From Cellulophaga omnivescoria (lineage in GTDB: Bacteria; Bacteroidota; Bacteroidia; Flavobacteriales; Flavobacteriaceae), in the NCBI RefSeq assembly GCF_001999725.1, contig NZ_MDDP01000004.1, positions 62,001 through 126,000 on the forward strand: DNA of 64,000 nt, given 5' to 3'. This document shows, in pieces, positions 43,395 to 52,634 of this stretch. The translations under genes and the position numbers were made by a program. A model generated the notes under the pieces. The model did not search any database. It was not told the origin of the DNA and saw nothing but the letters and a program-made list of their open reading frames with translations. Position 1 is the stretch's first letter, and each line of letters begins with the position of its first letter.

Positions 43395-44677
43395 TATTTT
43401 AAACTCTTTAAACGTAATGTAACTGCATTTTTGTGAGCTTGTAAGCCTTCTGCATCTGCCATTAACTCTATAGCTTCACCTATTTCTTGTATACCTTGTT
43501 CAGATATTTTTTGAAACGTAATACTCTTAGTAAAACTATCTAAATTTACACCACTGTATTGTTTTGCATAACCGTTTGTTGGTAAAGTGTGATTAGTTCC
43601 CGAGGCATAATCACCTGCACTCTCTGGCGTATAATTACCAATAAATACAGACCCAGCATTTTCAATTGTGTTTAATACATAGTCCTCATTTTGTACACAA
43701 ACAATAAAGTGCTCTGGAGCATACTCATTAATTAATTGCATTGCTGTTTCTAATGTTTCTATATATATCAGCTTGCTATTTGCTATGGCCTTAGTTGCTA
43801 TTTCTACACGTGGTAAAACTGCTAATTGCTGTTCTAACTCAGTTTCTACATCGGTAATCATCTTTTTTGATGTAGATACCAATATTACTTGACTATCTGT
43901 ACCGTGTTCTGCCTGACTTAATAAGTCTGATGCTACAAATGCTGCATTTGCCGTATTATCTGCTAACACTAACAATTCACTAGGTCCTGCTGGCATATCT
44001 ATAGCTACACCATATTTGGTTGCTATTTGTTTAGCTACGGTAACAAATTGGTTACCTGGACCAAATATTTTATATACTTGTGGTATTGTTTGTGTACCAA
44101 ACGTCATAGCTGCAATAGCTTGTATACCACCAACTTTATATATTTTAGTTACACCGCATAAATTTGCTGCATACAAAATAGCGGGATTTATTTTTCCCTC
44201 TTTATTAGGCGGAGAGCACAATACAATTTCTTTACAACCAGCTATGTTAGCTGGAATTGCTAACATTAGTATTGTAGAAAATAGCGGTGCTGTACCACCC
44301 GGAATATATAAACCTACTTTTTGAATAGGTCTTTTTTCTTGCCAACAATTTACTCCGTTTGCTGTTTGTACTGTAATTTTTTCAGTTTTTTGTGCTGTAT
44401 GAAAAGCTTCAATATTGCTTTTTGCTAATTGTATTGCTTTTTTTAGTTCTTCTGATACTAATTCTTCTGATTCAACCAATTCTTCGTTACTAACAATTGT
44501 AGATTGTAAAGAAACACCATCAAACTTAGAAGTATACTTATTTACAGCTGTATCACCATCAGTTCTAACCTCATTAAAAACAGAAACCACAGTGTCTTCA
44601 ATATCTGCTACAGTCTGTGTTGGCCTCTCTAAAACTTGTCTCCAATTTGCAACAGCTGGATTATTAATCTTATTCAT
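43394..44677 (-). CDS. hisD: histidinol dehydrogenase
   Basis: This 427-residue protein has the family's RPIQKVGLYIPGGTAPLFSTILM and AIPANIAGCKEIVLCSPP. GPGNQFVTVAKQIA, MPAGPSELLV, LSQAEHGTDSQ and the C-terminal catalytic region EHFIVCVQNED follow. It oxidises histidinol to histidine in two NAD-dependent steps with zinc. Its ATG overlaps the hisG stop by one base and its stop overlaps the hisC start in the same way. Confidence 0.96.
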   Translation of the reverse strand: MNKINNPAVANWRQVLERPTQTVADIEDTVVSVFNEVRTDGDTAVNKYTSKFDGVSLQSTIVSNEELVESEELVSEELKKAIQLAKSNIEAFHTAQKTEKITVQTANGVNCWQEKRPIQKVGLYIPGGTAPLFSTILMLAIPANIAGCKEIVLCSPPNKEGKINPAILYAANLCGVTKIYKVGGIQAIAAMTFGTQTIPQVYKIFGPGNQFVTVAKQIATKYGVAIDMPAGPSELLVLADNTANAAFVASDLLSQAEHGTDSQVILVSTSKKMITDVETELEQQLAVLPRVEIATKAIANSKLIYIETLETAMQLINEYAPEHFIVCVQNEDYVLNTIENAGSVFIGNYTPESAGDYASGTNHTLPTNGYAKQYSGVNLDSFTKSITFQKISEQGIQEIGEAIELMADAEGLQAHKNAVTLRLKSLK

Positions 44678-45534
44678 TACAATACCATTTTTTCAATTGG
44701 ACAAACCAAAATGCCTTCTGCACCTTCATTTTTCAATTCCTGAATTACTTCCCAGAACTTATCTTTATTTATAACTGTATGTACAGAACTCCACCCTTCT
44801 TCCGCTAATGGCAACACAGTAGGGCTACGCATTCCTGGTAATAATGATATAATTGTATCTAATTTTTCATTTGGTGCATTTAACAGCACATATTTAGATT
44901 GTCTAGCTCTTAAAACAGATTCTATTCTAAATTCTAATTGAGCTAATATCTCTTTACGTTCTTCTGTAATTTTTGGTGAAACAGCTAAAACAGCTTCACT
45001 GGTTAACATTACTTCTACCTCTTTAAGGTTATTTTTAAATAATGTACTACCACTAGATACAATATCACAAATACCGTCTGCCAAACCAATATTTGGTGCA
45101 ATTTCTACGGAACCATTAATAATGTGTAAATCTGCCGTAACACCTTTAGATGCTAAATAGTTTTTTACTGTATTTGGGTATGATGTTGCAATACGTTTAC
45201 CCTGAAAATCTTGTACAGATGTATATTTAAAAGATTTAGGTACTGCTAACGATACTTTACATTTAGAAAATCCTAATCTTTCTGAAAATGTAATGTCTTC
45301 TCCTTTTTCTATTAACACATTTTCTCCTATTATAGCAATATCTACTACTCCGTCTCTCAAGTACTGAGGAATATCACCATTTCTAAGGTAAAAAACTTCC
45401 ATAGGGAAATTTCTTGAAGATGCTTTTAGCTGATCTTTACCATTGTCTATTGATATTCCACAATCTTTTAAAATAGCTATGGAATCTTCATTTAAACGTC
45501 CGCTTTTCTGAATTGCAATTCTAATTTTAGTCAT
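44677..45534 (-). CDS. hisG: ATP phosphoribosyltransferase, long form
   Basis: This 285-residue protein is the long HisG with a C-terminal ACT-like regulatory domain (about 205-285). The catalytic part has KIRIAIQKSGRLNEDS, YLRDGVVDIAIIGENVLIE and IATSYPNTVKNYLASKG. It also has the PRPP-binding ADGICDIVSSGSTLFKNN. It commits ATP and PRPP to histidine synthesis and is normally feedback-inhibited by histidine through the C-terminal domain. It is the first enzyme gene of the operon, behind a leader peptide and terminator. Confidence 0.95.
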   Translation of the reverse strand: MTKIRIAIQKSGRLNEDSIAILKDCGISIDNGKDQLKASSRNFPMEVFYLRNGDIPQYLRDGVVDIAIIGENVLIEKGEDITFSERLGFSKCKVSLAVPKSFKYTSVQDFQGKRIATSYPNTVKNYLASKGVTADLHIINGSVEIAPNIGLADGICDIVSSGSTLFKNNLKEVEVMLTSEAVLAVSPKITEERKEILAQLEFRIESVLRARQSKYVLLNAPNEKLDTIISLLPGMRSPTVLPLAEEGWSSVHTVINKDKFWEVIQELKNEGAEGILVCPIEKMVL

Positions 45535-45581
45535 TCTTTTTTTAGTATGTGTTTAAGAAATCAAAATGGATAAAAACAAAA

Positions 45582-45607
45582 AACCCGCTTGATTTCTCAA
45601 ACGGGTT
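45582..45607 (-). terminator. his operon attenuator terminator
   Basis: On the minus strand the hairpin is AACCCGTTTGA, GAAA loop, TCAAGCGGGTT (one G-U pair), followed by a T-rich tract. It lies 31 bases after the leader peptide stop and 48 bases before hisG. The 5' arm can instead pair with TCAAGCG inside the leader coding region (45644-45650), which would be an antiterminator. Confidence 0.8.
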
Positions 45608-45637
45608 AGATATATGTTTAAACACGGCAAAACACTT

Positions 45638-45694
45638 CTAGCTCGCTTGATAGCAAGGTGTAAAGTGATGATGATGTGTGTTTTTATTTCTCAT
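45638..45694 (-). CDS. hisL: his operon leader peptide
   Basis: ATG (45694) to TAG (45638) encodes 18 residues, MRNKNTHHHHFTPCYQAS, with four consecutive His codons (CAT CAT CAT CAC). It precedes a terminator hairpin and hisG. This is the standard layout of ribosome-mediated attenuation: stalling at the His codons when charged tRNA-His is scarce would free TCAAGCG at 45644-45650 to sequester the terminator's 5' arm. It is too short to be found by length alone, but the His run and position make it convincing. Confidence 0.88.
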   Translation of the reverse strand: MRNKNTHHHHFTPCYQAS

Positions 45695-45787
45695 TATGCT
45701 GTAAAAGTAAAACTTATTTCTTTTATAAAAAAGAGATTTTTAAATTTTAGTTGACTCTTGATAATTTCTTAACAAATGATTGTAAAT

Positions 45788-46603
45788 TTATTGGTTTCCT
45801 AAAATTAATGGTAAACCAGAGTCTCCACTACCAATTACAATTACTTTAGCGTTTGGAGATTCAGACAATTTTATAGTAGCATCTATACCTTTGTCTTGCA
45901 AAATTTTATCTGTTAACGATGCACTTAATATTTTGTTTGCATTTGCTTTACCTTGTGCTTCAATAGTTACTTTTTCTGCCTCTTTTTTAGCTGTAACTAA
46001 TCTAAATTCATATTCTAAAGATTCTTGTTCTTGTTTTAATTTACGCTCTATGGCATCTTTAATTGTTGGCGGCAATGTTACATCACGCACTAAAATTTCA
46101 TTTAGTTGTATGTATTCTCCATCAACAATTTTCTTTGTTTCATCAAAAATTTCTTGTTGTATGGCATCTCTTTTACTAGAATATAACTGCTCTGGAGTAT
46201 AGCGACCAACAACAGAACGAGCTGCAGATCTAATAGTAGGTAGTAAAACTCTTTGTATATAATCCTCACCTTTTTCTTGGTGTAACTTTCCTAATTCATT
46301 ACGTTTTGGCTGAAACCAAGCTGAAGCTTCTAGTTTTATATCTAAACCATTACTAGAAAGTACATTCATTTTTTCTAAAACCTCTTGTTGGCGTATTTCA
46401 TAAATATAAACTTTATTCCAAGGTGCAACAACATGAAATCCTTCTCCCATTGGTGGTTCATCTGTAACTACGCCCTCTCCTAATGTCTCATATAAAACAC
46501 CCGCGTGACCAGAGTCTATTGTAACAGCAGATTTAGATATAATAACTATAATTAATATAATAACAAATAATACTGGTAATGCAATTTTTGGTAATCTTTC
46601 CAT
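45788..46603 (-). CDS. prohibitin family (SPFH/Band 7) membrane protein
   Basis: This 271-residue protein has one N-terminal membrane helix (residues 7-27) followed by a Band 7 domain (28-210). The latter contains DSGHAGVLYETLGEGVV, FHVVAPWNKVYIYEIRQQE, RSVVGRYTPEQLYSSKR and EIFDETKK. A coiled-coil (180-230) ends in EAQGKANANKILSASLT. Such proteins form ring or cage oligomers at membranes. The gene lies eight bases downstream of a VWA membrane protein, and the two probably share a transcript. It has no known fixed role in bacteria. Confidence 0.92.
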   Translation of the reverse strand: MERLPKIALPVLFVIILIIVIISKSAVTIDSGHAGVLYETLGEGVVTDEPPMGEGFHVVAPWNKVYIYEIRQQEVLEKMNVLSSNGLDIKLEASAWFQPKRNELGKLHQEKGEDYIQRVLLPTIRSAARSVVGRYTPEQLYSSKRDAIQQEIFDETKKIVDGEYIQLNEILVRDVTLPPTIKDAIERKLKQEQESLEYEFRLVTAKKEAEKVTIEAQGKANANKILSASLTDKILQDKGIDATIKLSESPNAKVIVIGSGDSGLPLILGNQ

Positions 46604-46611
46604 AGTAGTTT

Positions 46612-48648
46612 TTAAGTTAATCCGTTGTATTTTCTAAGAAACCATTCTATTATAAACACCAATAAAATAAAGCCTAGTAGAAATTTAAATTCTACCAAAG
46701 ATACAATATTTTCCTTGCTCCTTTGTGTAGGTTTTAGGGTTTGTTTACTTAGCAGATCTTGTTTTAAACCATTTACATTATTAACGTAAAATAGGTTTGT
46801 GTTTGTGCTGTTAGCAACCCTTTGCAACTTTTTATAATTGCTAGATGTAAATTGTTGCTCTGCATTGTAATTTAAGATGGTAAACATACCAGATTTTGTG
46901 TTTTTAGTATGTAATACCGTAGCTGTAAATGTATAATCACCGGCAGGCAAACTACTTAAGTCAGCTTTATAAGTAAATCCATTTAAAAGCATTGGAATTT
47001 CTTTGTAAATAGATTTTTCTTTATTCTTTATTTTTAAAACTACTGTAGCATTTGCATTAAACTCAAAAGCATCATCAAAAACTGATGCATTAATAACTGC
47101 CTCTCTACTACCTAAATACACTTGCTTATAATCTAACGTAAAGCTATTTTTAGAATTGCTAGAAGCTAAATACAATATTATTTTACCTATAAATTCATCA
47201 AAAGACTTAAAATCTTTTTCATTTCTAAAGGTTTGCATTCTCCATTTCCATATATCTTCTCCAAATAAAAAAGCCTGTTTTGTTTTATCAAACTCCGAAA
47301 CAGCCAATAAAGGAGATTCTATTGTAACGCCTCTTATTGTTGTTTTTAATATTGTTAAGCTTTCGTCTTGCGGAAAAACAGGACTAACATTACTCTGTAA
47401 AGGAGGAAAATTGGTAGTTAAAAACTCAGAAACATCAAACTTAGAAAAAGACGAATTTAGCTTGGGAAATACTTCTTGCGCAGGAAAACCATCTTCAAAA
47501 ATGTAAGTGTTTTGCACAGTATTTAAAAAATCCCAATCTGTTTGCAAACCTGTTATGTAAAACGAATTTTTGTTAGAGTTAGTAGCATAATCTATTGCAT
47601 TTTTAAAAGAACTATTGGGCTGATAAAAAATAAAAACATCAGTGTTTTGCCACAAATTCTTATCGCTTTTGGGCGCTAAAATTGTTACATTACGTTGTTC
47701 ATTACTTTCTATTGCTTTTTTAAGAGTTCCTAAATCTGGATGTTCTATAGCAGATACTATAGCTATATTTGTTTTTTCATCTATTACCTCTAATGCAACT
47801 GTCTTTGTATTGTTTTTTGTATTTTTCTCATTGGTTAATTCTCCTATAGCTACCTTAAGCTTTTTTACACCAATAGTCTTAGCATCTATATTAGCTGTTA
47901 TGGTTTTACTGTTTTCTAATGCGCTAAAAGTCACATTTTTTGTAAATACAGTTTTACCATTTTCTTTAATAGTTATTAGTTTAGTTACGGGTGTTTTTCC
48001 TGTATAGGAAGCATTCACTTCTACAGGGTATTTGTTATTTAAAAAAGCAAAGTTATTTTTATTTACCTGGTCTATTTTAATGTCTGTATATGTTGTTGTA
48101 TCACCTACAACTACCGGGTAAATTGGTGTTTTATTGTTTAATGATAAAAACTCATAATCTTCTCCTAGCGTTTGATTACCATCAGTTAATAATACAATAG
48201 CAGTATTGATATTGCGGTAAATTTCTGAAGTTGCTTGCAAAGCCTCACCAATATTTGTGTTTTGCTCTGTAAATGTCACAGAATCTTTTATTGTATTTAA
48301 ATTGTATCCAAAGGTGTATGAGTCTATTGTAAATTTATCATTTACTTCACTATCATTAGTAAGGTTTTTAAGAAAATCTGTTACTTTTTGCGTTGATTTA
48401 CTATTTTTTATAGACGCAGAATTATCTGTTAAAATAACAAGTCTAGTTTTCTCTACAGTATAGGTAGTTTTGGTAATTTTTGGATTAATAAGCATTAATA
48501 ACACTCCAAAAACACCAAAAAAACGTAAAAAGGAGAGTAAAACAATAAGTTTGCCTCTCCTTTTAGTTTTGTAATAGTTTTGAAACAGGACTATAAGCAG
48601 CGAAAATATTGCTGCTAAAATTACCCACAGTACAGTTGTAATTTGCAT
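46612..48648 (-). CDS. VWA-domain membrane protein
   Basis: This 678-residue protein has two N-terminal membrane helices (residues 3-22 and 38-58). A von Willebrand A domain follows, with the MIDAS start LVILTDNSASIKNS (near residue 80). The extracytoplasmic region has beta-rich, Ig-like stretches. A C-terminal membrane helix reads LVEFKFLLGFILLVFIIEWFL. The layout resembles the BatA-like aerotolerance/VWA proteins of Bacteroidota. It is probably a periplasm-facing scaffold or adhesion-type sensor; the partner is unknown. It is upstream of, and probably cotranscribed with, the prohibitin gene. Confidence 0.82.
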   Translation of the reverse strand: MQITTVLWVILAAIFSLLIVLFQNYYKTKRRGKLIVLLSFLRFFGVFGVLLMLINPKITKTTYTVEKTRLVILTDNSASIKNSKSTQKVTDFLKNLTNDSEVNDKFTIDSYTFGYNLNTIKDSVTFTEQNTNIGEALQATSEIYRNINTAIVLLTDGNQTLGEDYEFLSLNNKTPIYPVVVGDTTTYTDIKIDQVNKNNFAFLNNKYPVEVNASYTGKTPVTKLITIKENGKTVFTKNVTFSALENSKTITANIDAKTIGVKKLKVAIGELTNEKNTKNNTKTVALEVIDEKTNIAIVSAIEHPDLGTLKKAIESNEQRNVTILAPKSDKNLWQNTDVFIFYQPNSSFKNAIDYATNSNKNSFYITGLQTDWDFLNTVQNTYIFEDGFPAQEVFPKLNSSFSKFDVSEFLTTNFPPLQSNVSPVFPQDESLTILKTTIRGVTIESPLLAVSEFDKTKQAFLFGEDIWKWRMQTFRNEKDFKSFDEFIGKIILYLASSNSKNSFTLDYKQVYLGSREAVINASVFDDAFEFNANATVVLKIKNKEKSIYKEIPMLLNGFTYKADLSSLPAGDYTFTATVLHTKNTKSGMFTILNYNAEQQFTSSNYKKLQRVANSTNTNLFYVNNVNGLKQDLLSKQTLKPTQRSKENIVSLVEFKFLLGFILLVFIIEWFLRKYNGLT

Positions 48649-48691
48649 GTATTAAATGTCTCTGTTTTTCAATATAAAATTTAGTATTCTA

Positions 48692-49438
48692 TTAAGTTAA
48701 CATTCCGCCATCTACATTAAGTACTTGGCCAGTAACGTAAGCAGACATATCTGATGCAAAAAACAAACATGCGTTTGCTACATCATCAGGAGATCCTCCT
48801 CTTTTTAAAGGAATTCCGTCTCTCCATCCTTGAACAACTTTTTCATCTAACTTATCTGTCATTTCAGTTTCTATAAAGCCAGGTGCAATTGCATTACATC
48901 TAATGTTTCTAGAACCTAACTCTAATGCAACAGACTTTGTAAAACCAATCATTCCGGCTTTAGATGCTGCATAATTAGTTTGTCCTGCATTACCTTTAAC
49001 ACCAACAACACTACTCATATTTACAATAGAACCCTTACGTTGCTTTAAAAAAGTACGTTGTACTGCTTTTGTCATGTTAAAAACAGATTTTAAGTTAATT
49101 TCAATTACAGCATCAAAATCATCTTCTCCCATACGCATTAACAAATTATCTTTAGTAATACCTGCGTTGTTAATTAACACATCTATACCACCAAAATCTT
49201 CTAATACGTTTGCTACCAATTCTTCTGCTTGCGAAAAACTTGCCGCGTTACTTTTATATGCTTTAGCTTTTACGCCTTTAGCCGTTAACTCTTTTTCTAA
49301 TTCTAAGGCAGGAGCTTCACTAGAGCTGTATGTAAAGGCTACATTTGCGCCATTATCTGCAAACACCTTTGCTATTCCCATACCAATACCTCTACTAGCA
49401 CCAGTAATAATTACGTTTTTTCCTTCTAACAATTTCAT
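48692..49438 (-). CDS. fabG: 3-oxoacyl-[acyl-carrier-protein] reductase
   Basis: This 248-residue short-chain dehydrogenase has the NADPH-binding TGASRGIGMGIA, the NAG motif VLINNAGITKDN, and the catalytic Ser in VNMSSVVGVKG. It also has Y-x-x-x-K in NYAASKAGMIG. The C-terminus NVDGGMLT is typical of FabG. It reduces 3-oxoacyl-ACP in fatty acid elongation. It lies 43 bases upstream of the VWA gene on the same strand. Confidence 0.93.
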   Translation of the reverse strand: MKLLEGKNVIITGASRGIGMGIAKVFADNGANVAFTYSSSEAPALELEKELTAKGVKAKAYKSNAASFSQAEELVANVLEDFGGIDVLINNAGITKDNLLMRMGEDDFDAVIEINLKSVFNMTKAVQRTFLKQRKGSIVNMSSVVGVKGNAGQTNYAASKAGMIGFTKSVALELGSRNIRCNAIAPGFIETEMTDKLDEKVVQGWRDGIPLKRGGSPDDVANACLFFASDMSAYVTGQVLNVDGGMLT

Positions 49439-49573
49439 CTAATAAAATTTTGCGTTGTTGCAAGTCAAATATAGCGTATGTTTTAGACCTTTAAAAGGTA
49501 TACTTCTTTTTTTTAATATTGATATTATAAATCTTTACAACTATTATTTATGAATGTAAAAAAACACACTATT

Positions 49574-50026
49574 TTATACTCCAAACTGCGTTAAGTGATG
49601 ATCTAAATGTTTAGAAAACATCATATTCCATTCCTTACTAGATAGTTTTCCAAATGAATGTGACTCTTTATTATTAAAATATGTTTCTCCTAGTTTTTGA
49701 GTTTTATCTAAATATGATAATAATCTATTTTTTTCTTCTTCAAAATTTTTACTCTCTGTAATTATAAATTCTGGTGCAGTTCTACTATTTTTCTTATACG
49801 GTTTAGGACCTACAACTGCATTTTTTACAAATGTTTTTAATAAAAACTTTTTAAAAGAATTTGGTTTTGGGTGTTTATCTTCAAACGTCATTTCGTAGGC
49901 TACATTACAATGAGCTAACATTTGAGAAATTTCCATTTTCCCCCATAGGGCCTTTGTTTGCGGATTTAATTTAGCTAATCTTTTTTTTGTAAAGTTTAAA
50001 TCTTCTTGTAAAAACAAATTTTTCAT
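49574..50026 (-). CDS. DUF1569 (DinB-like) protein
   Basis: This 150-residue helical protein matches DUF1569, a branch of the DinB/YfiT four-helix metal-binding fold. It has ALWGKMEISQMLAHCNVAYEMTF, with the first conserved His. A basic stretch KKFLLKTFVKNAVVGPKPYKKN precedes the C-terminal WNMMFSKHLDHHLTQFGV, with the other His residues. Metal binding is likely; the reaction is unknown. It is separated from sucD by a terminator. Confidence 0.85.
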   Translation of the reverse strand: MKNLFLQEDLNFTKKRLAKLNPQTKALWGKMEISQMLAHCNVAYEMTFEDKHPKPNSFKKFLLKTFVKNAVVGPKPYKKNSRTAPEFIITESKNFEEEKNRLLSYLDKTQKLGETYFNNKESHSFGKLSSKEWNMMFSKHLDHHLTQFGV

Positions 50027-50079
50027 AACAAAATTGGTTGTGGTTAATACAACTAATGTACATTAATTTAAAGCACAAA

Positions 50080-50110
50080 AAAAGCGTTTACTAATTTTGT
50101 AAACGCTTTT
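50080..50110 (-). terminator. terminator of sucD
   Basis: The stem AAAAGCGTTTAC / GTAAACGCTTTT with a 7-nt loop runs into Ts on the minus strand, 25 bases past the sucD stop. Confidence 0.85.
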
Positions 50111-50134
50111 ATATATGTAATAAAGATTAAAGGA

Positions 50135-51007
50135 TTAACCCATAACTTCTTTTACTTTTTTACCTATTTCAGCAGGAGAATCTACAACGTGAATACCACA
50201 ATCTTTCATAATTGCTTTTTTAGCTTGTGCAGTATCATCACTACCACCAACTATAGCACCTGCATGACCCATTGTTCTACCAGCAGGAGCAGTTTCACCA
50301 GCTATAAAACCAACAATTGGTTTTTTACTACCACTTTCTTTATACCACTTAGCAGCATCAGCCTCTAATTGTCCTCCTATTTCACCAATCATAACTACAC
50401 ATTCCGTAGCAGGATCGTTAATTAAAAGTTCTACAGCTTCTTTAGTCGTTGTTCCAATAATTGGATCACCACCAATACCAATTGCTGTAGTAATACCTAA
50501 ACCTTGACGTACAACTTGGTCTGCAGCCTCATACGTTAATGTACCTGACTTAGAAACAATACCTACAGTACCACTTTTAAATACAAAACCAGGCATAATA
50601 CCTACTTTAGCTTCTCCTGGAGTAATAACACCTGGACAGTTAGGACCTATTAAACGACAATCTTTATCTTTAATATAATCTGAAGCTTTAACCATGTCAG
50701 CAACAGGGATACCCTCTGTAATAGTAATAATTACTTTGATACCAGCGTTAGCAGCTTCCATAATTGCATCGGCAGCAAATGCTGGCGGTACAAAAATAAT
50801 AGTTGTATCTGCACCTACTTTTTCAACAGCTTCTAAAACTGTGTTAAAAACTGGTCTTCCTAAATGCTCTTGACCACCTTTACCTGGTGTTACACCACCA
50901 ACAACGTTGGTTCCGTATTCAATCATTTGTTCAGCGTGAAAAGTACCTTCACTACCTGTAAACCCTTGTACAATTATTTTGGAATCTTTATTTACTAAAA
51001 CACTCAT
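50135..51007 (-). CDS. sucD: succinyl-CoA synthetase alpha subunit
   Basis: This 290-residue subunit has the CoA-binding N-domain ([37 protein letters not shown]) and [17 protein letters not shown]. The phosphohistidine loop is [13 protein letters not shown]. It forms succinyl-CoA or succinate with ATP/GTP in the TCA cycle with SucC, whose gene is not in the window. It lies downstream of the lipid A block on the same strand, with a promoter-like site in the 70-base gap. Confidence 0.95.
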   Translation of the reverse strand: MSVLVNKDSKIIVQGFTGSEGTFHAEQMIEYGTNVVGGVTPGKGGQEHLGRPVFNTVLEAVEKVGADTTIIFVPPAFAADAIMEAANAGIKVIITITEGIPVADMVKASDYIKDKDCRLIGPNCPGVITPGEAKVGIMPGFVFKSGTVGIVSKSGTLTYEAADQVVRQGLGITTAIGIGGDPIIGTTTKEAVELLINDPATECVVMIGEIGGQLEADAAKWYKESGSKKPIVGFIAGETAPAGRTMGHAGAIVGGSDDTAQAKKAIMKDCGIHVVDSPAEIGKKVKEVMG

Positions 51008-51035
51008 TATATCGTTTGTTATTTTTTTCGCTTCA

Positions 51036-51043
51036 CAAAAATA
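51036..51043 (-). promoter_or_regulatory. -7 element for sucD
   Basis: Minus-strand TATTTTTG is an exact TAnnTTTG match, 28 bases before the sucD start. Confidence 0.35.
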
Positions 51044-51077
51044 TAGCTTTGTTGGCGATTATTAAAGTATTCTTTGT

Positions 51078-52013
51078 TTATTTATTTTTAATATTTTGTA
51101 AAATAGATGGTATTTTTTTAACGTTAGCCAATTGTCTCAGTTTTTCTCTGGATTCTTCAATTGGAGTACCAAAATAACTTTTGCCACCTACAATAGACTT
51201 TGTAACACCTGTTTGCCCCATTACAACTGCTTTTTTACCAATTGTAATACCACTTGTTGTACCAACTTGACCCCAAAGTGTAACTTCATCTTCTATAATA
51301 ACACAACCGGCAATACCTGTTTGCGATGCAATTAAACATTTTTTACCAATTACAGTATCATGACCAACATGTACTTGGTTGTCTAATTTAGAACCTTGAC
51401 CAATAGTTGTGTCTCCTGTGACACCCTTATCTATTGTACAAAGTGCTCCTATATCTACATTATCCTCTATTACAACTCTTCCGCCAGATAGTAATTTATC
51501 AAAACCTTCTGGTCTGTTTTTGTAATAAAATGCATCTGCACCTAAAACAGATCCTGCATGTATAGTTACATTATCACCTAAAACACAGTTATCATAAATT
51601 GAAACATTGGAATGAATTACACAATTTTTACCAATAACAACATTATTACCTACAAAGGCATTGGGCTGTATTACCGTATTCTCCCCTATTTTTGCTGTTT
51701 CTGAAACCGTAGAAACCGATTTTAAAAAAGGCTTAAAATACGTTGTAAGCTTATTAAAATCTCTAAAAGGATCGTCTGATAGTAACAAAGCCTTACCCTC
51801 AGGACAAGCTACCTCCTTATTTATTAAAATAATAGTAGCTTTAGATTGTAAAGCCTTGTCATAGTACTTTGGGTGATCTACAAAAACAATATCACCTTTG
51901 GTAACTACGTGAATCTCGTTCATTCCTAAAACAGAAAAACTATCATCACCAACATATTTACAGTTTATAATAGCTGCAATTTGCTTTAAAGTATGTGGAA
52001 TAGGAAATTTCAA
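51078..52013 (-). CDS. second LpxD-like acyltransferase with altered active site
   Basis: This 311-residue protein has the LpxD layout. An N-terminal uridine-binding-like domain (1-100, LKQIAAIINCKYVGDD) is followed by left-handed beta-helix hexapeptide repeats (105-285) and a short C-terminal helix. It keeps the His that matches catalytic H239 of E. coli LpxD (LDNQVHVGHDTVIG). The later NGH/VGH His (H276 in E. coli) is missing (GTTSGITIG). It starts at TTG. It lies in the lpx block but separately from true lpxD, so it may acylate another sugar nucleotide. Confidence 0.8.
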   Translation of the reverse strand: MKFPIPHTLKQIAAIINCKYVGDDSFSVLGMNEIHVVTKGDIVFVDHPKYYDKALQSKATIILINKEVACPEGKALLLSDDPFRDFNKLTTYFKPFLKSVSTVSETAKIGENTVIQPNAFVGNNVVIGKNCVIHSNVSIYDNCVLGDNVTIHAGSVLGADAFYYKNRPEGFDKLLSGGRVVIEDNVDIGALCTIDKGVTGDTTIGQGSKLDNQVHVGHDTVIGKKCLIASQTGIAGCVIIEDEVTLWGQVGTTSGITIGKKAVVMGQTGVTKSIVGGKSYFGTPIEESREKLRQLANVKKIPSILQNIKNK

Positions 52014-52059
52014 ATGTTTATTATACCTAATGTTTATATTTTACAGAAAAATTAAAGAC

Positions 52060-52626
52060 TTACTCTTTTACACGCTCCATATAAGAGCCTTTTTCTGTAT
52101 CTACTTTTATTTTATCTCCTTCATTTATAAAAAGAGGAACGTTAACTTCTGCTCCTGTTTCTACTTTTGCCGGCTTAGTAGCGTTTGTTGCTGTATTACC
52201 CTTTACTCCTGGTTCTGTATATGTAACTTCTAAAATAACACTAGCAGGCATATCAACAGATAAAGGTAAACTATCTTCTGTATTAAATAAAATAGTAACT
52301 ACTTCTCCTTCTTTTAACAAACCTGGAGCATCTAAACTATTTTCTTCTAATGTAATTTGATTATAATCATCTGTATTCATAAAATGATACGTAGTACCTT
52401 CTGCATACAAAAACTGATAAGAACGTGTTTCTACACGCACATCATCAATCTTATGGCCTGCAGAAAACGTATTATCAATAACCTTACCTGTGGTTACACT
52501 TTTTAATTTTGTTCTTACAAAAGCTGGTCCTTTACCAGGTTTTACGTGTAAAAATTCTACAATTTTAAAAATATCATGATTGTATCTTATACACAATCCT
52601 TTTCTAATGTCTGATGTTGATGCCAT
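52060..52626 (-). CDS. efp: elongation factor P
   Basis: This 188-residue three-domain protein starts ASTSDIRKGLCIRYN, with KPGKGPAFVRTKLKSV at the tip of domain 1 (residues 29-44). The Lys in this loop is the usual contact with the P-site tRNA. VDMPASVILEVTYTEPGVKGNTATN and the C-terminal GDKIKVDTEKGSYMERV follow. It relieves ribosome stalling at proline stretches. It lies between lpxA and the second lpxD-like gene, a common arrangement in flavobacteria. Confidence 0.95.
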   Translation of the reverse strand: MASTSDIRKGLCIRYNHDIFKIVEFLHVKPGKGPAFVRTKLKSVTTGKVIDNTFSAGHKIDDVRVETRSYQFLYAEGTTYHFMNTDDYNQITLEENSLDAPGLLKEGEVVTILFNTEDSLPLSVDMPASVILEVTYTEPGVKGNTATNATKPAKVETGAEVNVPLFINEGDKIKVDTEKGSYMERVKE

Positions 52627-52634
52627 ACTTTTAT

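Noticed and set aside
51132-52233. Cys- and Phe-rich plus-strand frames opposite the second LpxD-like gene and efp
   Set aside because: Translation of antisense hexapeptide-repeat and AT-rich coding DNA; no start context or homology expected.
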